Origin: Fimbriimonas sp.
GTDB taxonomy: Bacteria; Armatimonadota; Fimbriimonadia; Fimbriimonadales; Fimbriimonadaceae
Length of the DNA: 64,000 nt
Direction: 5' to 3'
NCBI GenBank assembly: GCA_031292555.1
Contig: JARLGV010000089.1
Span: forward strand, 22,760 to 86,759
The notes beneath the pieces are model-generated. The model was not told where the DNA came from, ran no database searches, and worked only from the letters and a program-made list of their open reading frames with translations. The position numbers and the translations under genes were made by a program. This document shows, piece by piece, positions 41,345 to 50,239 of this stretch (positions within the stretch are counted from its first letter, which is position 1; every line of letters begins with the position of its first letter).

Positions 41345-42199
41345 CTACTTGAGAGCTTCGGCGCCGCCGACGACTTCCAAGATCTCTTTTGTAATGGCCG
41401 CTTGACGTTCACGATTGGCCTTGAGAGTCAATTGATGAATCATCTTGCCTGCGTTGTCGGTAGCGGACGTCATTGCCGTCATCCGCGCACCGAATTCGCT
41501 GGCGGTCGCTTCTAGCAGCGATTGCCAAATCAAGGTCTGGAAATAACGGGGTAGCAAAGCTTCGAGCAATTGGGCGGGCCCAGGCTCGAACTCGTATTGA
41601 GTGGATCTTGCCGGCCCCTGGGTCGCCGGAGCCTCGATCGGCAGCAACTGCACAATCTGGGGTACCTGCCGAATTGCGGAGTAGAACTTCGAATAACACA
41701 CGTAGATGGCGTCCACCTGGCCAGACTCGAAAAGCATTCGAGTGTGCCGCATAACGTCGACTGCGTCTTGCACCCTCGCCCCGCTGCTGGGAACGTTAAG
41801 GGAATGGATCACGTCGTACCCTCGCTTCGTAAAGAACAGCGTGCCCTTCTTGCCCACGGTGAGCAAGCTGCACTTGAAAGGCGCTTCCTTGATGAAGTCG
41901 GTCGTTTTGCGGATAAGTGCGGTGTTATATCCCCCTGCTAGTCCGCGGTCGGACGTGAGGAGAATCACACAAGCGCGCTTGACCTCGCGCTTGTCCATGA
42001 GCGGGTGTGAGGGCAGTTCGCCGGCAGAAGAAAGCGAACCCATCAGTTCCTTCATCTTGTCCGCGTAAGGGCGCGCTTCGAGAACCCGGTCGGTCGCTCG
42101 CTTTAGGCGAGCGGCCGCAACCAGCTTCATCGCCTTCGTGATTTGCTGGATGTTCTTGGCCGCCTTAATGCGCGCTCGTATCTCTTTGAGTGTGGCCAT
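41345..42199 (-). CDS. atpG: ATP synthase gamma subunit
   Basis: A 284-residue central-stalk subunit. N-terminal I-R-A-R-I-K-A-A-K-N-I-Q-Q-I-T-K-A-M-K-L-V-A and C-terminal A-S-E-F-G-A-R-M-T-A-M-T-S-A-T-D-N-A form the long coiled coil that rotates inside the alpha3-beta3 head. Last gene of the operon; atpD and atpC do not follow, since an unrelated gene runs in from the other strand 3 nt later. Confidence 0.95.
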   Translation of the reverse strand: MATLKEIRARIKAAKNIQQITKAMKLVAAARLKRATDRVLEARPYADKMKELMGSLSSAGELPSHPLMDKREVKRACVILLTSDRGLAGGYNTALIRKTTDFIKEAPFKCSLLTVGKKGTLFFTKRGYDVIHSLNVPSSGARVQDAVDVMRHTRMLFESGQVDAIYVCYSKFYSAIRQVPQIVQLLPIEAPATQGPARSTQYEFEPGPAQLLEALLPRYFQTLIWQSLLEATASEFGARMTAMTSATDNAGKMIHQLTLKANRERQAAITKEILEVVGGAEALK

Positions 42200-42208
42200 G
42201 CTTGAGAA

Positions 42209-43738
42209 CTAACCCTTGAACTGTGCTGCGAACTCCTGAACTGCCTTCTTGAGCGTCTCCTCGACGTCCTTTCCAAGCACCTTCGTCGCGCGTATGCCTT
42301 CCGCCACGTCCGGATATCGCTCCTTGATGAACTTCAGGAGTCCCGCTTCGAACGGTTTGACTTGGTCATTGGTCAGATTGTCCAAGACTCCAAGGCTACC
42401 AGAGTAGATGGAAAGGACCTGATCCACAACATCCATCGGACTCGCCAAGTCCTGCTTTAGGAGCTCGGTTAACCGCTGACCCCGTATCAACTGCATCTGG
42501 GTTGCCCGGTCAAGGTCCGAGGCAAACTGGCTGAACGCGGCAACATCGCGATACTGCGCCATTTCGAGTTTCAGCTTTCCGGCCACACTCTTCATCGCCT
42601 TGATCTGAGCGTTTCCACCCACGCGGCTGACCGAGATACCTACGTCGATAGCAGGGCGGACACCCGCAAAGAACAGATCGGGAACGAGATAGATCTGCCC
42701 GTCCGTGATGGAAATGACGTTGGTCGGGATATACGCCGAGACGTCTCCGGACTGAGTTTCGATGATCGGCAGGGCCGTCAGAGATCCACCACCCCTCTCG
42801 TCGCTGAGCTTTGCGGCTCGCTCCAGAAGGCGGCTGTGAAGATAGAAGACGTCTCCGGGATAGGCTTCGCGTCCGGGCGGCCTTCGTAGGAGTAGCGAGA
42901 GTGCGCGGTACGACTGCGCATGCTTTGAAAGATCGTCGTAGATGACGAGGGCGTGCTTTCCATTGTCGCGGAAGTATTCGCCGATGGCAGCACCTGCGAA
43001 CGGAGCCAGATACTGCATCGCATTCGAGTCTGCTGCCGAAGCTGCGACGATCGTCGTGTATTCCATCGCGCCCAGTTCAGTCAGCGTTTGGACGACACGG
43101 GCCACATTCGCCATTTTCTGGCCGCAGGCCACATAGATGCAGTAAACCGGATCGCCACCGGGTTCATGGGTCGACTTCTGGTTGATGATCGTGTCGATAC
43201 AAATCGATGTCTTACCGGTCTGGCGATCGCCGATGATCAACTCGCGTTGGCCGCGACCAATCGGTATCATCGCGTCGATCGCCTTAATGCCAGTCTGAAG
43301 TGGCTCGGTGACAGGCTGTCGATCTACGACGCCCGGAGCATTGACTTCGATGCGGCTGAATGTCTCGCCGGCAATCGCACCCTTGTTATCAATGGGTTGA
43401 CCGAGTGCGTTCACAACACGACCGAGTAGACCCATGCCGACGGGAAGTTCGATGATTCGCCCCGTCAGTTTGACTGGATCGCCTTCACGGATCTTCGTGT
43501 CGTCACCGATCAAAACGGCGCCGACGGAATCCTCTTCAAGGTTGAGCGCGAGCCCCATGACGCCTCCGGGGAACTCCAGCAACTCACCCATCTGACAGTC
43601 GGGTAAACCGTAAACGCGCGCGATGCCGTCTCCAACCTGGAGAACGGTGCCGACATGCTCAGTGTCGACTCGCTTCTCGAATTTCTCAAGCTCCTTGCGG
43701 AGAATGTCTGTTATTTCTTCGGGTCTGATGCTGGCCAT
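42209..43738 (-). CDS. atpA: ATP synthase alpha subunit
   Basis: A 509-residue F1 subunit. P-loop G-D-R-Q-T-G-K-T-S near residue 170, [18 protein letters not shown], the arginine-finger region [11 protein letters not shown] and [13 protein letters not shown]. Starts 34 nt after atpH and ends 9 nt before atpG. It binds nucleotide at non-catalytic sites. Confidence 0.97.
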   Translation of the reverse strand: MASIRPEEITDILRKELEKFEKRVDTEHVGTVLQVGDGIARVYGLPDCQMGELLEFPGGVMGLALNLEEDSVGAVLIGDDTKIREGDPVKLTGRIIELPVGMGLLGRVVNALGQPIDNKGAIAGETFSRIEVNAPGVVDRQPVTEPLQTGIKAIDAMIPIGRGQRELIIGDRQTGKTSICIDTIINQKSTHEPGGDPVYCIYVACGQKMANVARVVQTLTELGAMEYTTIVAASAADSNAMQYLAPFAGAAIGEYFRDNGKHALVIYDDLSKHAQSYRALSLLLRRPPGREAYPGDVFYLHSRLLERAAKLSDERGGGSLTALPIIETQSGDVSAYIPTNVISITDGQIYLVPDLFFAGVRPAIDVGISVSRVGGNAQIKAMKSVAGKLKLEMAQYRDVAAFSQFASDLDRATQMQLIRGQRLTELLKQDLASPMDVVDQVLSIYSGSLGVLDNLTNDQVKPFEAGLLKFIKERYPDVAEGIRATKVLGKDVEETLKKAVQEFAAQFKG

Positions 43739-43772
43739 AAAGGTTCTCTGTATTTCCCGTTTCGGGGTCAGC

Positions 43773-44327
43773 CTAGTGCTGTTTGAGCAAATCGTGCCGT
43801 AACTTCTCGCGGAGGGTGCTCAATGTTCCGCGGATACTACCGTCCAAAACGTAATTTCCGTAGGCGACTCGAACGCCGCCGATCAAGTTGGGTTCGACCT
43901 TGAACTCTGCTTCGATCTTCTTTCCCAACACCGATTGGAGCTTCGCGACAAGAGCGAACCTTTGCGTGTCATCCATCGGCACCGCCGAATTGACAGTGGC
44001 GTATACCACTCCTTCGTATTCGCGCCGAATCGCGACGTATTCGTCTCGAACACCCGGCACATCCTCTTCCCGCCCCTTCTCGATCATCACTCGAAGGACC
44101 TGTAACGTCAGTGCCGTCACTCGATCCGAAAAGATCCTGTCGATCGTGGCGAACTTCTCCTCGCGACCTGTATAAGGAGCGAATAGAAATTCGCGGAAAG
44201 CGTCGTCGGATGTCAGAAGTCCAGCGATCAAGTTGAGGTCGTCCTCGACGCTGCGAATCGTGTCGTATTTGCGCGCGGTTTCGAACAGCGCCAACGCATA
44301 CCGACGACAAACTCTTAGGTTTGCCAT
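43773..44327 (-). CDS. atpH: ATP synthase delta subunit
   Basis: A 184-residue OSCP/delta-type subunit linking F1 to the peripheral stalk. The N-terminal helical domain has [13 protein letters not shown]; the C-terminal end shows the family's D-P-x-L-I-G-G-V-x-V-x pattern as [20 protein letters not shown]. It starts 2 nt after the atpF stop. Confidence 0.93.
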   Translation of the reverse strand: MANLRVCRRYALALFETARKYDTIRSVEDDLNLIAGLLTSDDAFREFLFAPYTGREEKFATIDRIFSDRVTALTLQVLRVMIEKGREEDVPGVRDEYVAIRREYEGVVYATVNSAVPMDDTQRFALVAKLQSVLGKKIEAEFKVEPNLIGGVRVAYGNYVLDGSIRGTLSTLREKLRHDLLKQH

Positions 44328-44329
44328 CC

Positions 44330-44950
44330 CTACGCCGACACCTCGAGAGTCTCAATATATTCGTTGATCAGTCGCCGATTCTTGTCCGTGTCCATGTTCT
44401 CGCCGATTACTTTCTCGGCGGCGGCAAGCGTCAGGTCGACGACATGTGAACGAATGACCATCAATGCGTTCAGCTTCTCTTGCTCGATCTCCATTTGCGC
44501 CTGGCGAACCATTGTATCGGCTCGTTCGGCGGCTTCGTTCATGAGTTGCTGTCGGAGGTTTTGGGCCTCCCGGATCTGATTCTGAATCTGTTCGCGGGCA
44601 GTTGCTTCAGTTTCCGCTAGCCGGGCTTCGAAGTCTGACCGCATCTTCTTCATTTCGCCACGAAGGTTCTCCGCTTCGGCGAAAGTGGATTCCAATTCGT
44701 GATTGCGATGATCGATGACCTCCTGAAGCGGGCCGATAAAGAAGTATCGCAATACGGGCAGAAGAATCAGCATGACGCCGATAGTTGCCACCGTCTTCCC
44801 TGGCTCGATGGGTAGACCCATCTTGTTCAAGGATTCTATGAACGAGAAATGCCAGTTGACGGACCCATAGGTACCGAGCACCATGAGGATAATGCCGCCG
44901 AAGGCCATTCCCCATGCTGAGGCTTTTGAAGGCTGATGCTGATGGCTCAT
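44330..44950 (-). CDS. atpF: ATP synthase b subunit with extra N-terminal helix
   Basis: A 206-residue peripheral-stalk subunit, about 40 longer than usual. After a His/Gln-rich head there are two hydrophobic helices (about 13-30 and 55-75) where b normally has one. The long charged coiled coil follows (about 80-200; E-V-I-D-H-R-N-H-E-L-E, repeated heptads, and D-L-T-L-A-A-A-E-K-V-I-G near the end). The position between atpE and atpH fixes the identity. Confidence 0.9.
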   Translation of the reverse strand: MSHQHQPSKASAWGMAFGGIILMVLGTYGSVNWHFSFIESLNKMGLPIEPGKTVATIGVMLILLPVLRYFFIGPLQEVIDHRNHELESTFAEAENLRGEMKKMRSDFEARLAETEATAREQIQNQIREAQNLRQQLMNEAAERADTMVRQAQMEIEQEKLNALMVIRSHVVDLTLAAAEKVIGENMDTDKNRRLINEYIETLEVSA

Positions 44951-45004
44951 AAGGTTAAGAATCGAACCGCCTCCAGAAGATCGATCTGGAGGCGGAACAA
45001 CGAT

Positions 45005-45208
45005 TTACTTGCCGGCGAAGTTCCCCGGCGCGATGAAGAGCGTAAGAAGGAACACGAGCTCGACGAAAGCGAGCGCGATGAGCATCTGAATCTGTAGTTT
45101 GCCGATCGCCTCGGGCTGGCGAGCCATGCCCTGAAGCGCACCGTTTCCAATCCATCCAAGTCCGAGTCCGCATCCAAGAGCGGCGATTCCAAGTCCTAGT
45201 CCTAACAT
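45005..45208 (-). CDS. atpE: ATP synthase c subunit
   Basis: A 67-residue hairpin of two membrane helices. G-L-G-L-G-I-A-A-L-G-C-G-L-G-L-G leads to the polar loop A-R-Q-P-E-A, then helix 2 with the ion-carrying glutamate in A-L-A-F-V-E-L-V-F. No extra Gln/Thr sodium signature is evident, so a proton ring is likely. ATG 45206-45208 has GGAGGAT upstream; longer readings are not credible. Confidence 0.95.
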   Translation of the reverse strand: MLGLGLGIAALGCGLGLGWIGNGALQGMARQPEAIGKLQIQMLIALAFVELVFLLTLFIAPGNFAGK

Positions 45209-45257
45209 TTGTATCCTCCCAAGGCTGAATTCAATATTTGCAGTTGATAAAACCGAT

Positions 45258-46022
45258 TTAGTGAGCGTGAGCAACCGAACTGGCTGCCTCGGCATGGTCC
45301 TCGACGTCGTGGTGCGTTACCAATGAAAGGTACACGCACGTTAGCAACGTGAAGATGAGAGCTTGCACGACGCAAGTCAAAACTTTCAAGGGCATCAGGA
45401 ACGCGCCGATCGGAATATAGATGCTTGTGCCGAGTGCGTTCATGGACTCCACCGCCATGTGGCCCCCATGGATGTTGCCGTATAGTCGCAAGCTGAGCGA
45501 CAGATTCTTCATCAGCTCGCTGATGATCTCGATGCAGAAGATCATTCCCGAGATCGGGATCATCCAAATGCCGAGCTTCGGACCCGCAAAGTGCTTAAGG
45601 TGGCCGAAGAACCCGTTCGTCCGAATGCCTTCAATCTGGACGTATAGAATCGTCATAACCGCTAGACCAAGGTTGAAATTCAGGTCTGCGGTCGGGGCCT
45701 CGGGGAAAAACAGAGCCATAACGTTGCTTAGGAATATCACCATCCACAGCGTCATGATGTAGGGAATGTACTTGCGACCGTTCGGGCCGATCGAACCCAC
45801 ACACATATTCTCTATAAAGAGGTAAAGGTGCTCGAAAAGAACCGTGATTGGGTTCTTAAAGACCTGTACGCCAAAACCCCTTTTGGCGTAAGCCATCAGG
45901 CCGGCCAAAATGGCGAGCAAGAGCCCAAAGTAGACGGCAAGACCAAGAAAGCTTGCGCCCTCGACGGGACCGGAATTAGCGGCGGCAAACAGCGTTTGGC
46001 CTAACTGTAAAAGAGCATGCAT
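45258..46022 (-). CDS. atpB: ATP synthase a subunit
   Basis: A 254-residue membrane subunit that carries protons past the c-ring. The essential arginine is in L-S-L-R-L-Y-G-N-I-H-G-G-H, and I-S-E-L-M-K-N-L-S-L precedes it. There are about five to six membrane helices. The start ATG 46020-46022 gives a normal length. The C-terminal end carries several histidines after H-H-D-V-E-D. Confidence 0.95.
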   Translation of the reverse strand: MHALLQLGQTLFAAANSGPVEGASFLGLAVYFGLLLAILAGLMAYAKRGFGVQVFKNPITVLFEHLYLFIENMCVGSIGPNGRKYIPYIMTLWMVIFLSNVMALFFPEAPTADLNFNLGLAVMTILYVQIEGIRTNGFFGHLKHFAGPKLGIWMIPISGMIFCIEIISELMKNLSLSLRLYGNIHGGHMAVESMNALGTSIYIPIGAFLMPLKVLTCVVQALIFTLLTCVYLSLVTHHDVEDHAEAASSVAHAH

Positions 46023-46045
46023 GTTTGTCTGAAGGTGTCGAAAGT

Positions 46046-46414
46046 CTAGGTGCGCGCCACGCCCCAAGCGACGGCACCGCAGTATACCATTCCGAGCCCC
46101 GTAACAAAGCAAGAGAGGGCGCCTTCTCCCAACTTGGGAATTTCAATTCCCAGTAACACGAATGCGGGAAGTTGGATCACAAAGCACAGTAAGACGATCG
46201 GCGTCCCCTGGCTGACTACCGACTGGCTCTTGCTGCTCTCGCCAAGGACAGATATAACGCGCCAAAGTAGCCATAGATGGAGCCACGATGCGATGACCCC
46301 CACCGTCATTCCAATGATTCCGCGCCAGCCGAACCGTATCTCCGACACTGCAAGCGCAAAGACTAATATCACGCTGCCGGCCCACGGGCCGTATCTAGCA
46401 AGATGCTCTCTCAA
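46046..46414 (-). CDS. AtpI-like ATP synthase accessory membrane protein
   Basis: A 122-residue protein with four membrane helices (about 10-27, 32-55, 70-92, 98-117). It overlaps the upstream AtpZ-like gene by 4 nt and is followed by atpB. This is the place and topology of AtpI, the subunit-I family helping c-ring assembly. The sequence itself is too divergent for a motif match, so the call rests on context. Confidence 0.7.
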   Translation of the reverse strand: MREHLARYGPWAGSVILVFALAVSEIRFGWRGIIGMTVGVIASWLHLWLLWRVISVLGESSKSQSVVSQGTPIVLLCFVIQLPAFVLLGIEIPKLGEGALSCFVTGLGMVYCGAVAWGVART

Positions 46415-46878
46415 TCCTGCCGGTTTTCCTTATTGACGGTCAATATCGCAATGACGACGCCTAGCGTTGCCCCCGAGATGCAGAGCAGTGCGGTCCAAAC
46501 ATGAAGGCCGGTCAAACGGTCGAGGCCCCATCCGACCGAGGCGCCCAGGAGCGGCATTCCGATAATCGTATAGGCTACATTCAGTCCGATGCCAAGGCCA
46601 TGGGCCTCATCGCGGCGCTGGGCAAGCTGTTTCGGCTCTTTGTTGTATTGCGTTTGGTAAGAGTTCTTCGCTCTCTTCAGGCGCGATTCGAAGTTTGCTA
46701 GGCGTGCGTCCATCGCTTCCTCCTCCAAATCGGGATGGGGAGTGGCTTCATTGAGGCGAGCAACCTCCGACTCCGGAAGTTCCGGCAAGTCCATCCCGCT
46801 GAGTTCGTCGCGAATCCGCTCGAAACGCCGACGATACTCGTCGCTCGGTTCCTCGGGCCTTTCAGGGGATTCCGCCAT
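46411..46878 (-). CDS. AtpZ-like ATP synthase accessory protein
   Basis: A 155-residue protein. A long charged, helical N-terminus (about 1-90) precedes two membrane helices (about 93-112 and 122-146), with G-A-S-V-G-W-G-L-D-R-L-T-G between them. The G-x-x-x-G-W-x-L-D-x-x-x-G pattern is the hallmark of the AtpZ/AtpI-type cation-channel partner of F-type ATPases. The charged N-terminus is unusually long. TACCCT (46885-46890) ends 6 nt before the ATG, so this may be the operon's promoter. Confidence 0.75.
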   Translation of the reverse strand: MAESPERPEEPSDEYRRRFERIRDELSGMDLPELPESEVARLNEATPHPDLEEEAMDARLANFESRLKRAKNSYQTQYNKEPKQLAQRRDEAHGLGIGLNVAYTIIGMPLLGASVGWGLDRLTGLHVWTALLCISGATLGVVIAILTVNKENRQD

Positions 46879-46884
46879 GAAGCG

Positions 46885-46890
46885 AGGGTA
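46885..46890 (-). promoter_or_regulatory. -10-like TACCCT at the head of the atp operon
   Basis: The reverse strand has TACCCT, 6 nt, ATG, and no Shine-Dalgarno. It lies in the 28-nt gap between murJ and the first atp gene. Confidence 0.35.
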
Positions 46891-46906
46891 CCACGGAACC
46901 TTGGAG

Positions 46907-48544
46907 CTACCGGGAACGCGATCGTCTGCGGTCGAGCTTGGCGAATGCCCGGTCCAGATAGGCGGTTTCCGGCATCTTCAATGCCCGCGTCACATAGAAA
47001 TAAACCCAGCCCACGCAGCAGCAAACAAAGAGAAAAAGCAAGAGCATCGGTACTTTGTGCAGGTTGGCCGGAACGATCAGAAAGGTGCCGTAGGCGACGA
47101 GGCCCATCACGATGGAACCCATTAGGCTCTTTACCAATGTTGAGCCAATGCCGATGCGATCGAGGACTCCAACCTGACGCTCCAGGCTGAAGTACAGGGC
47201 AACGACGAGAAGGACGGCCGCAATGTTCGTGACTGCCGGAAGGGCCAGGAACCCAAACGAAGTCTTCTCGGCCAACTGGCACAATCCGATAAACAGAGCT
47301 GTCATCACCGTGCCGATCACAACCGGTCGCACCGTCTGATGAATCGAAAAGAATCCGCGCATCAGAACGGGCTGCATGCACCAAGCCCAGATACCAAGTG
47401 AGAACACGCGAAGCGAGAGTGCGAGGTCGCCTAGTTGCATCTGGTGGGCGGCTTTTCCGTATCCATAGACTAATGTGACGATCTGGGGCGCCAACACAAG
47501 CATGAGCACGCTCGCCGGCATGCTTAGGTAAATAGTGGTGCGAAGAGTTTTCGATACTTGGTCGCGATAAAGATCCATCCGCTTCTGAGCGTAAAACTGG
47601 GCAAGGGCAGGAAAGGCTGCCAATGCAAGCGAGTGCCCAAAGATTCCGAGCGGGGCCATCATGAGGTTATTTGACGACTTCAAGACCACGTTGATGCCGT
47701 CCGAATAATGAGACCCATACTTCTGGGTGATCAAAGCGCAGACGCTCGGAAGGGAGAATCCGAGGATGACCGGCAGGAGCAGATTGAAGAACTTGCGGAC
47801 GCCAGGGGCTCTAAAGTCAAGTGAAGGCCGAAACCAACCGCCCCGACCCAGCATGAAATACGTCGGAAGAGCCAAGTTACCGATAACCGCGCCGATTAGC
47901 GCGCCCCAGGCCATGCCGGCAATGCCTATGCCGATCCCCGATCCCACGAGCGCACCTACTATGATGCCCAGGTTATAGACGTTCGGAGCGAGTCCCGGCG
48001 CGGCGAACTGCTTTCGGGCGTAGAGTGTGCCGAGCAAAATCGAACCAATGAGAAAGGCAAATTGTGCCGGCAACATGATCCGGCCGAGGTGCGTCACCTG
48101 GTCCACGAAGAGCGTACCGTTCGGAAGGAACTTTGGCTTACCATCCGACATAAACGCTGCGATCTCTGGCGCTAAGAACCATGCCAGGCCCACCAAGACC
48201 GTTACAACGATCATGCAAAGAGTCGTAACGACGCTGAACACCTTCCATGCGTCTTCTTCGCGATCCGTGTATAGGAATTCGCTGAACACCGGAATAAAGG
48301 CCGAACTCAAGCCTCCCCCCGCGATCAACATAAAGATCATGTCGGGGATCGTCGATGCCAGATTCCACGAATCTGAATCGAGTTGCAGGCCGAAACGGTC
48401 TGCCATGACGGTGTCTCGCAGCATCCCGAGCAGTCGGCTCAGTGTCAATGCGACCATCATAATCCCACCCGCCGTGGCGACTGAATTGCCGCGAGACTTG
48501 GCCGGAGGATCGATCGGCTCAGGCAAGGGTGCTATGTCAGACAA
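46907..48544 (-). CDS. murJ: Lipid II flippase MurJ
   Basis: A 545-residue polytopic protein of the MviN/MurJ family with about 14 membrane helices that moves lipid II to the outer leaflet for peptidoglycan synthesis. Typical parts are L-S-R-L-L-G-M-L-R-D-T-V-M-A-D-R-F-G, D-S-W-N-L-A-S-T-I-P-D, G-G-G-L-S-S-A-F-I-P-V-F-S-E and A-P-G-L-A-P-N-V-Y-N. The start is TTG at 48542-48544. A cytoplasmic basic C-terminus (R-R-R-S-R-S-R) ends it. Confidence 0.93.
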   Translation of the reverse strand: MSDIAPLPEPIDPPAKSRGNSVATAGGIMMVALTLSRLLGMLRDTVMADRFGLQLDSDSWNLASTIPDMIFMLIAGGGLSSAFIPVFSEFLYTDREEDAWKVFSVVTTLCMIVVTVLVGLAWFLAPEIAAFMSDGKPKFLPNGTLFVDQVTHLGRIMLPAQFAFLIGSILLGTLYARKQFAAPGLAPNVYNLGIIVGALVGSGIGIGIAGMAWGALIGAVIGNLALPTYFMLGRGGWFRPSLDFRAPGVRKFFNLLLPVILGFSLPSVCALITQKYGSHYSDGINVVLKSSNNLMMAPLGIFGHSLALAAFPALAQFYAQKRMDLYRDQVSKTLRTTIYLSMPASVLMLVLAPQIVTLVYGYGKAAHQMQLGDLALSLRVFSLGIWAWCMQPVLMRGFFSIHQTVRPVVIGTVMTALFIGLCQLAEKTSFGFLALPAVTNIAAVLLVVALYFSLERQVGVLDRIGIGSTLVKSLMGSIVMGLVAYGTFLIVPANLHKVPMLLLFLFVCCCVGWVYFYVTRALKMPETAYLDRAFAKLDRRRSRSR

Positions 48545-48721
48545 TGCAGGCCTGCGCGGAAGTGACGTCTAGATGGGGCAGATCGGCTTTTGGGGGTTGT
48601 CCGACGAGAGTGTCGCTAGTCATGTAGTTTGGGAGTCTAGCCACATCGGTCGCCCGAGTCGGCTTTGTTCTTGGATCGAAGGTTCTACCGTTTGGACAAA
48701 CTATACGGCAGAGAATGAAAT

Positions 48722-48752
48722 CGGGATGCGTCGTAGTAACGTTTGCATCCCG
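48722..48752 (-). terminator. Hairpin after trxA
   Basis: CGGGATGC pairs perfectly with GCATCCCG across a 15-nt loop, 10 nt past the thioredoxin stop. On the reverse strand ATTTCATTCT follows, a weak T-rich tail. Confidence 0.6.
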
Positions 48753-48761
48753 ACAACCGGA

Positions 48762-49085
48762 TTAAAGAGCTCGGTCGATCAATGCGGCGATCTGAGCTTT
48801 TGGAGCGGCGCCGACCATCCGATCGATCTCCTTCCCGTCCTTGAAAACTAGGAGCGCAGGAATGCTCATGACCCCATACTGCATCGCCAACTCCCCCTCG
48901 CTGTCGACGTCGAGCTTGTAAACTTTCGCCTTGCCGGCGTACTCGGTGGCGAGTTGCTCGATCGAAGGACCAATCGCTTTGCATGGTCCGCACCACTCTG
49001 CCCAGAAGTCGACGAGGACTGGAACGTCCGATTTGAGCACATTTTGCTCGAACTCTTTTGCTGTCACCGCCAAATTTGCTGCCAT
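48762..49085 (-). CDS. trxA: Thioredoxin
   Basis: A 107-residue cytoplasmic thioredoxin. Active site W-A-E-W-C-G-P-C-K near residue 32, cis-proline in S-I-P-A-L-L, and V-G-A-A-P-K near the end. ATG 49083-49085 is taken as start since GGAG lies upstream. It is a general protein-disulfide reductant. Confidence 0.95.
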   Translation of the reverse strand: MAANLAVTAKEFEQNVLKSDVPVLVDFWAEWCGPCKAIGPSIEQLATEYAGKAKVYKLDVDSEGELAMQYGVMSIPALLVFKDGKEIDRMVGAAPKAQIAALIDRAL

Positions 49086-49243
49086 ATGATAAATTATCTC
49101 CAAGAAATATCTACGAGGGTATACCTCAACGGGTCGCAGCCCTTGTTTTCAGTTTGGGATGGCCCTGTGTGACGTTTCGAAGGATGGCGGTCGTCTACTA
49201 TTATTGTCTGAACTCGAAATCAATCGAGACTGTAGGAGGAAAG

Positions 49244-50230
49244 TTGAAACCGGTGAGTATGAGGTGGGCAGGATTAGGTTTGGCGCTAGGCGTGGCGCTG
49301 ATGGTTACGACGGACGCACAGGCATTCACGCCGAAGCCGAAGCATAAGCCGGCTGCGGCCAAGCCAAAGGCGTGGACTGGCGCAGAGAACGGTTTGGTCG
49401 GCATTAAGCTCTACGATCCCATGTTGAGGGTCCTGGACGTTTACGGCACCCCGGATCAGATCGAGTCACTTTCAGGCGGCGGCATGTCGCTCGGATCGGG
49501 TGGCGCACAAGGCGGAATGCAGGGCGGCATGGGTATGCCCGGCGGAATGCCTGGCGCACCGGGTATGGGACGCCGAGGAAATATGGGTATGCCGGGCGGA
49601 TTGCCTGGAGCTCCTGGCGGAATGGGTCGACCCGGCAACAGTCCCGCAGGATATGGACCTCCTCCAGGATATGGCGCTCCGGACATCGGTCGTGGCAAAG
49701 AGCAGATGACCGATTCCTTCAATCTTGGCGACATGACCTTGATGCAGAAGGCTGGCGGTTTGGGCGCTCCTATGGCGCCTGGTATGAGTGGCGGCGGCGC
49801 AATGGGCCGCGGCGCTGCGAGCATGCCGGATGGAGCGGGCGGAATGCCAGGCGGAATGCCTGGTGGCATGGGCGGCGGAATCCCCGGCGGGAACGGCGGA
49901 TCTGCTGACCGAGTTACGTTCACCCGATGGGTCTACAATCGCGAAGGCAGCAAGTACGGCTTCATCATCGATAAGTCGGGCCGAGTCGTCCAGATCGAGG
50001 CGATCGGCGTCGATAACACGCGAGTGAAGACTCGGCGTGGAATCGGATTCGGCTCTAACTTCTCGAACATTCTGCACACCTATCAGCAACCCGACGGATA
50101 CGAGATCGCCGGTGACAACCTCACCGTTAAGTATCTGGTTCACGACAACGTTGCTTTTCGACTTTCGCGCCTAGGCGCCAAGAAGCCTCAGGTTGTGACC
50201 GGTATCGTGGTCGCCGCCGGCAAGTCGTAA
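49244..50230 (+). CDS. Exported Met/Gly/Pro-rich protein
   Basis: About 328 residues. A signal peptide (G-L-G-L-A-L-G-V-A-L-M-V-T-T-D-A-Q-A) and a basic Pro/Lys segment are followed by a short ordered part (L-Y-D-P-M-L-R-V-L-D-V-Y-G-T-P-D). Then come two low-complexity blocks of G-G-M-P/G-M-P-G repeats (about 85-160 and 185-225) and a C-terminal domain of about 100 residues. TTG 49244, GTG 49253 and ATG 49259 all lie near the AGGAGG at 49235-49240, at 3, 12 and 18 nt; the true start is uncertain. The ordered C-terminus contains F-G-S-N-F-S-N-I-L-H-T-Y. Role unknown. Confidence 0.7.
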   Translation: MKPVSMRWAGLGLALGVALMVTTDAQAFTPKPKHKPAAAKPKAWTGAENGLVGIKLYDPMLRVLDVYGTPDQIESLSGGGMSLGSGGAQGGMQGGMGMPGGMPGAPGMGRRGNMGMPGGLPGAPGGMGRPGNSPAGYGPPPGYGAPDIGRGKEQMTDSFNLGDMTLMQKAGGLGAPMAPGMSGGGAMGRGAASMPDGAGGMPGGMPGGMGGGIPGGNGGSADRVTFTRWVYNREGSKYGFIIDKSGRVVQIEAIGVDNTRVKTRRGIGFGSNFSNILHTYQQPDGYEIAGDNLTVKYLVHDNVAFRLSRLGAKKPQVVTGIVVAAGKS

Positions 50231-50239
50231 GGTTATTAG

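Noticed and set aside
49456..49923. Pro/Ile-rich reverse frame opposite the Met/Gly/Pro repeats
   Set aside because: It is the shadow of the repeat blocks; the forward frame has a signal peptide and a folded C-terminal domain.
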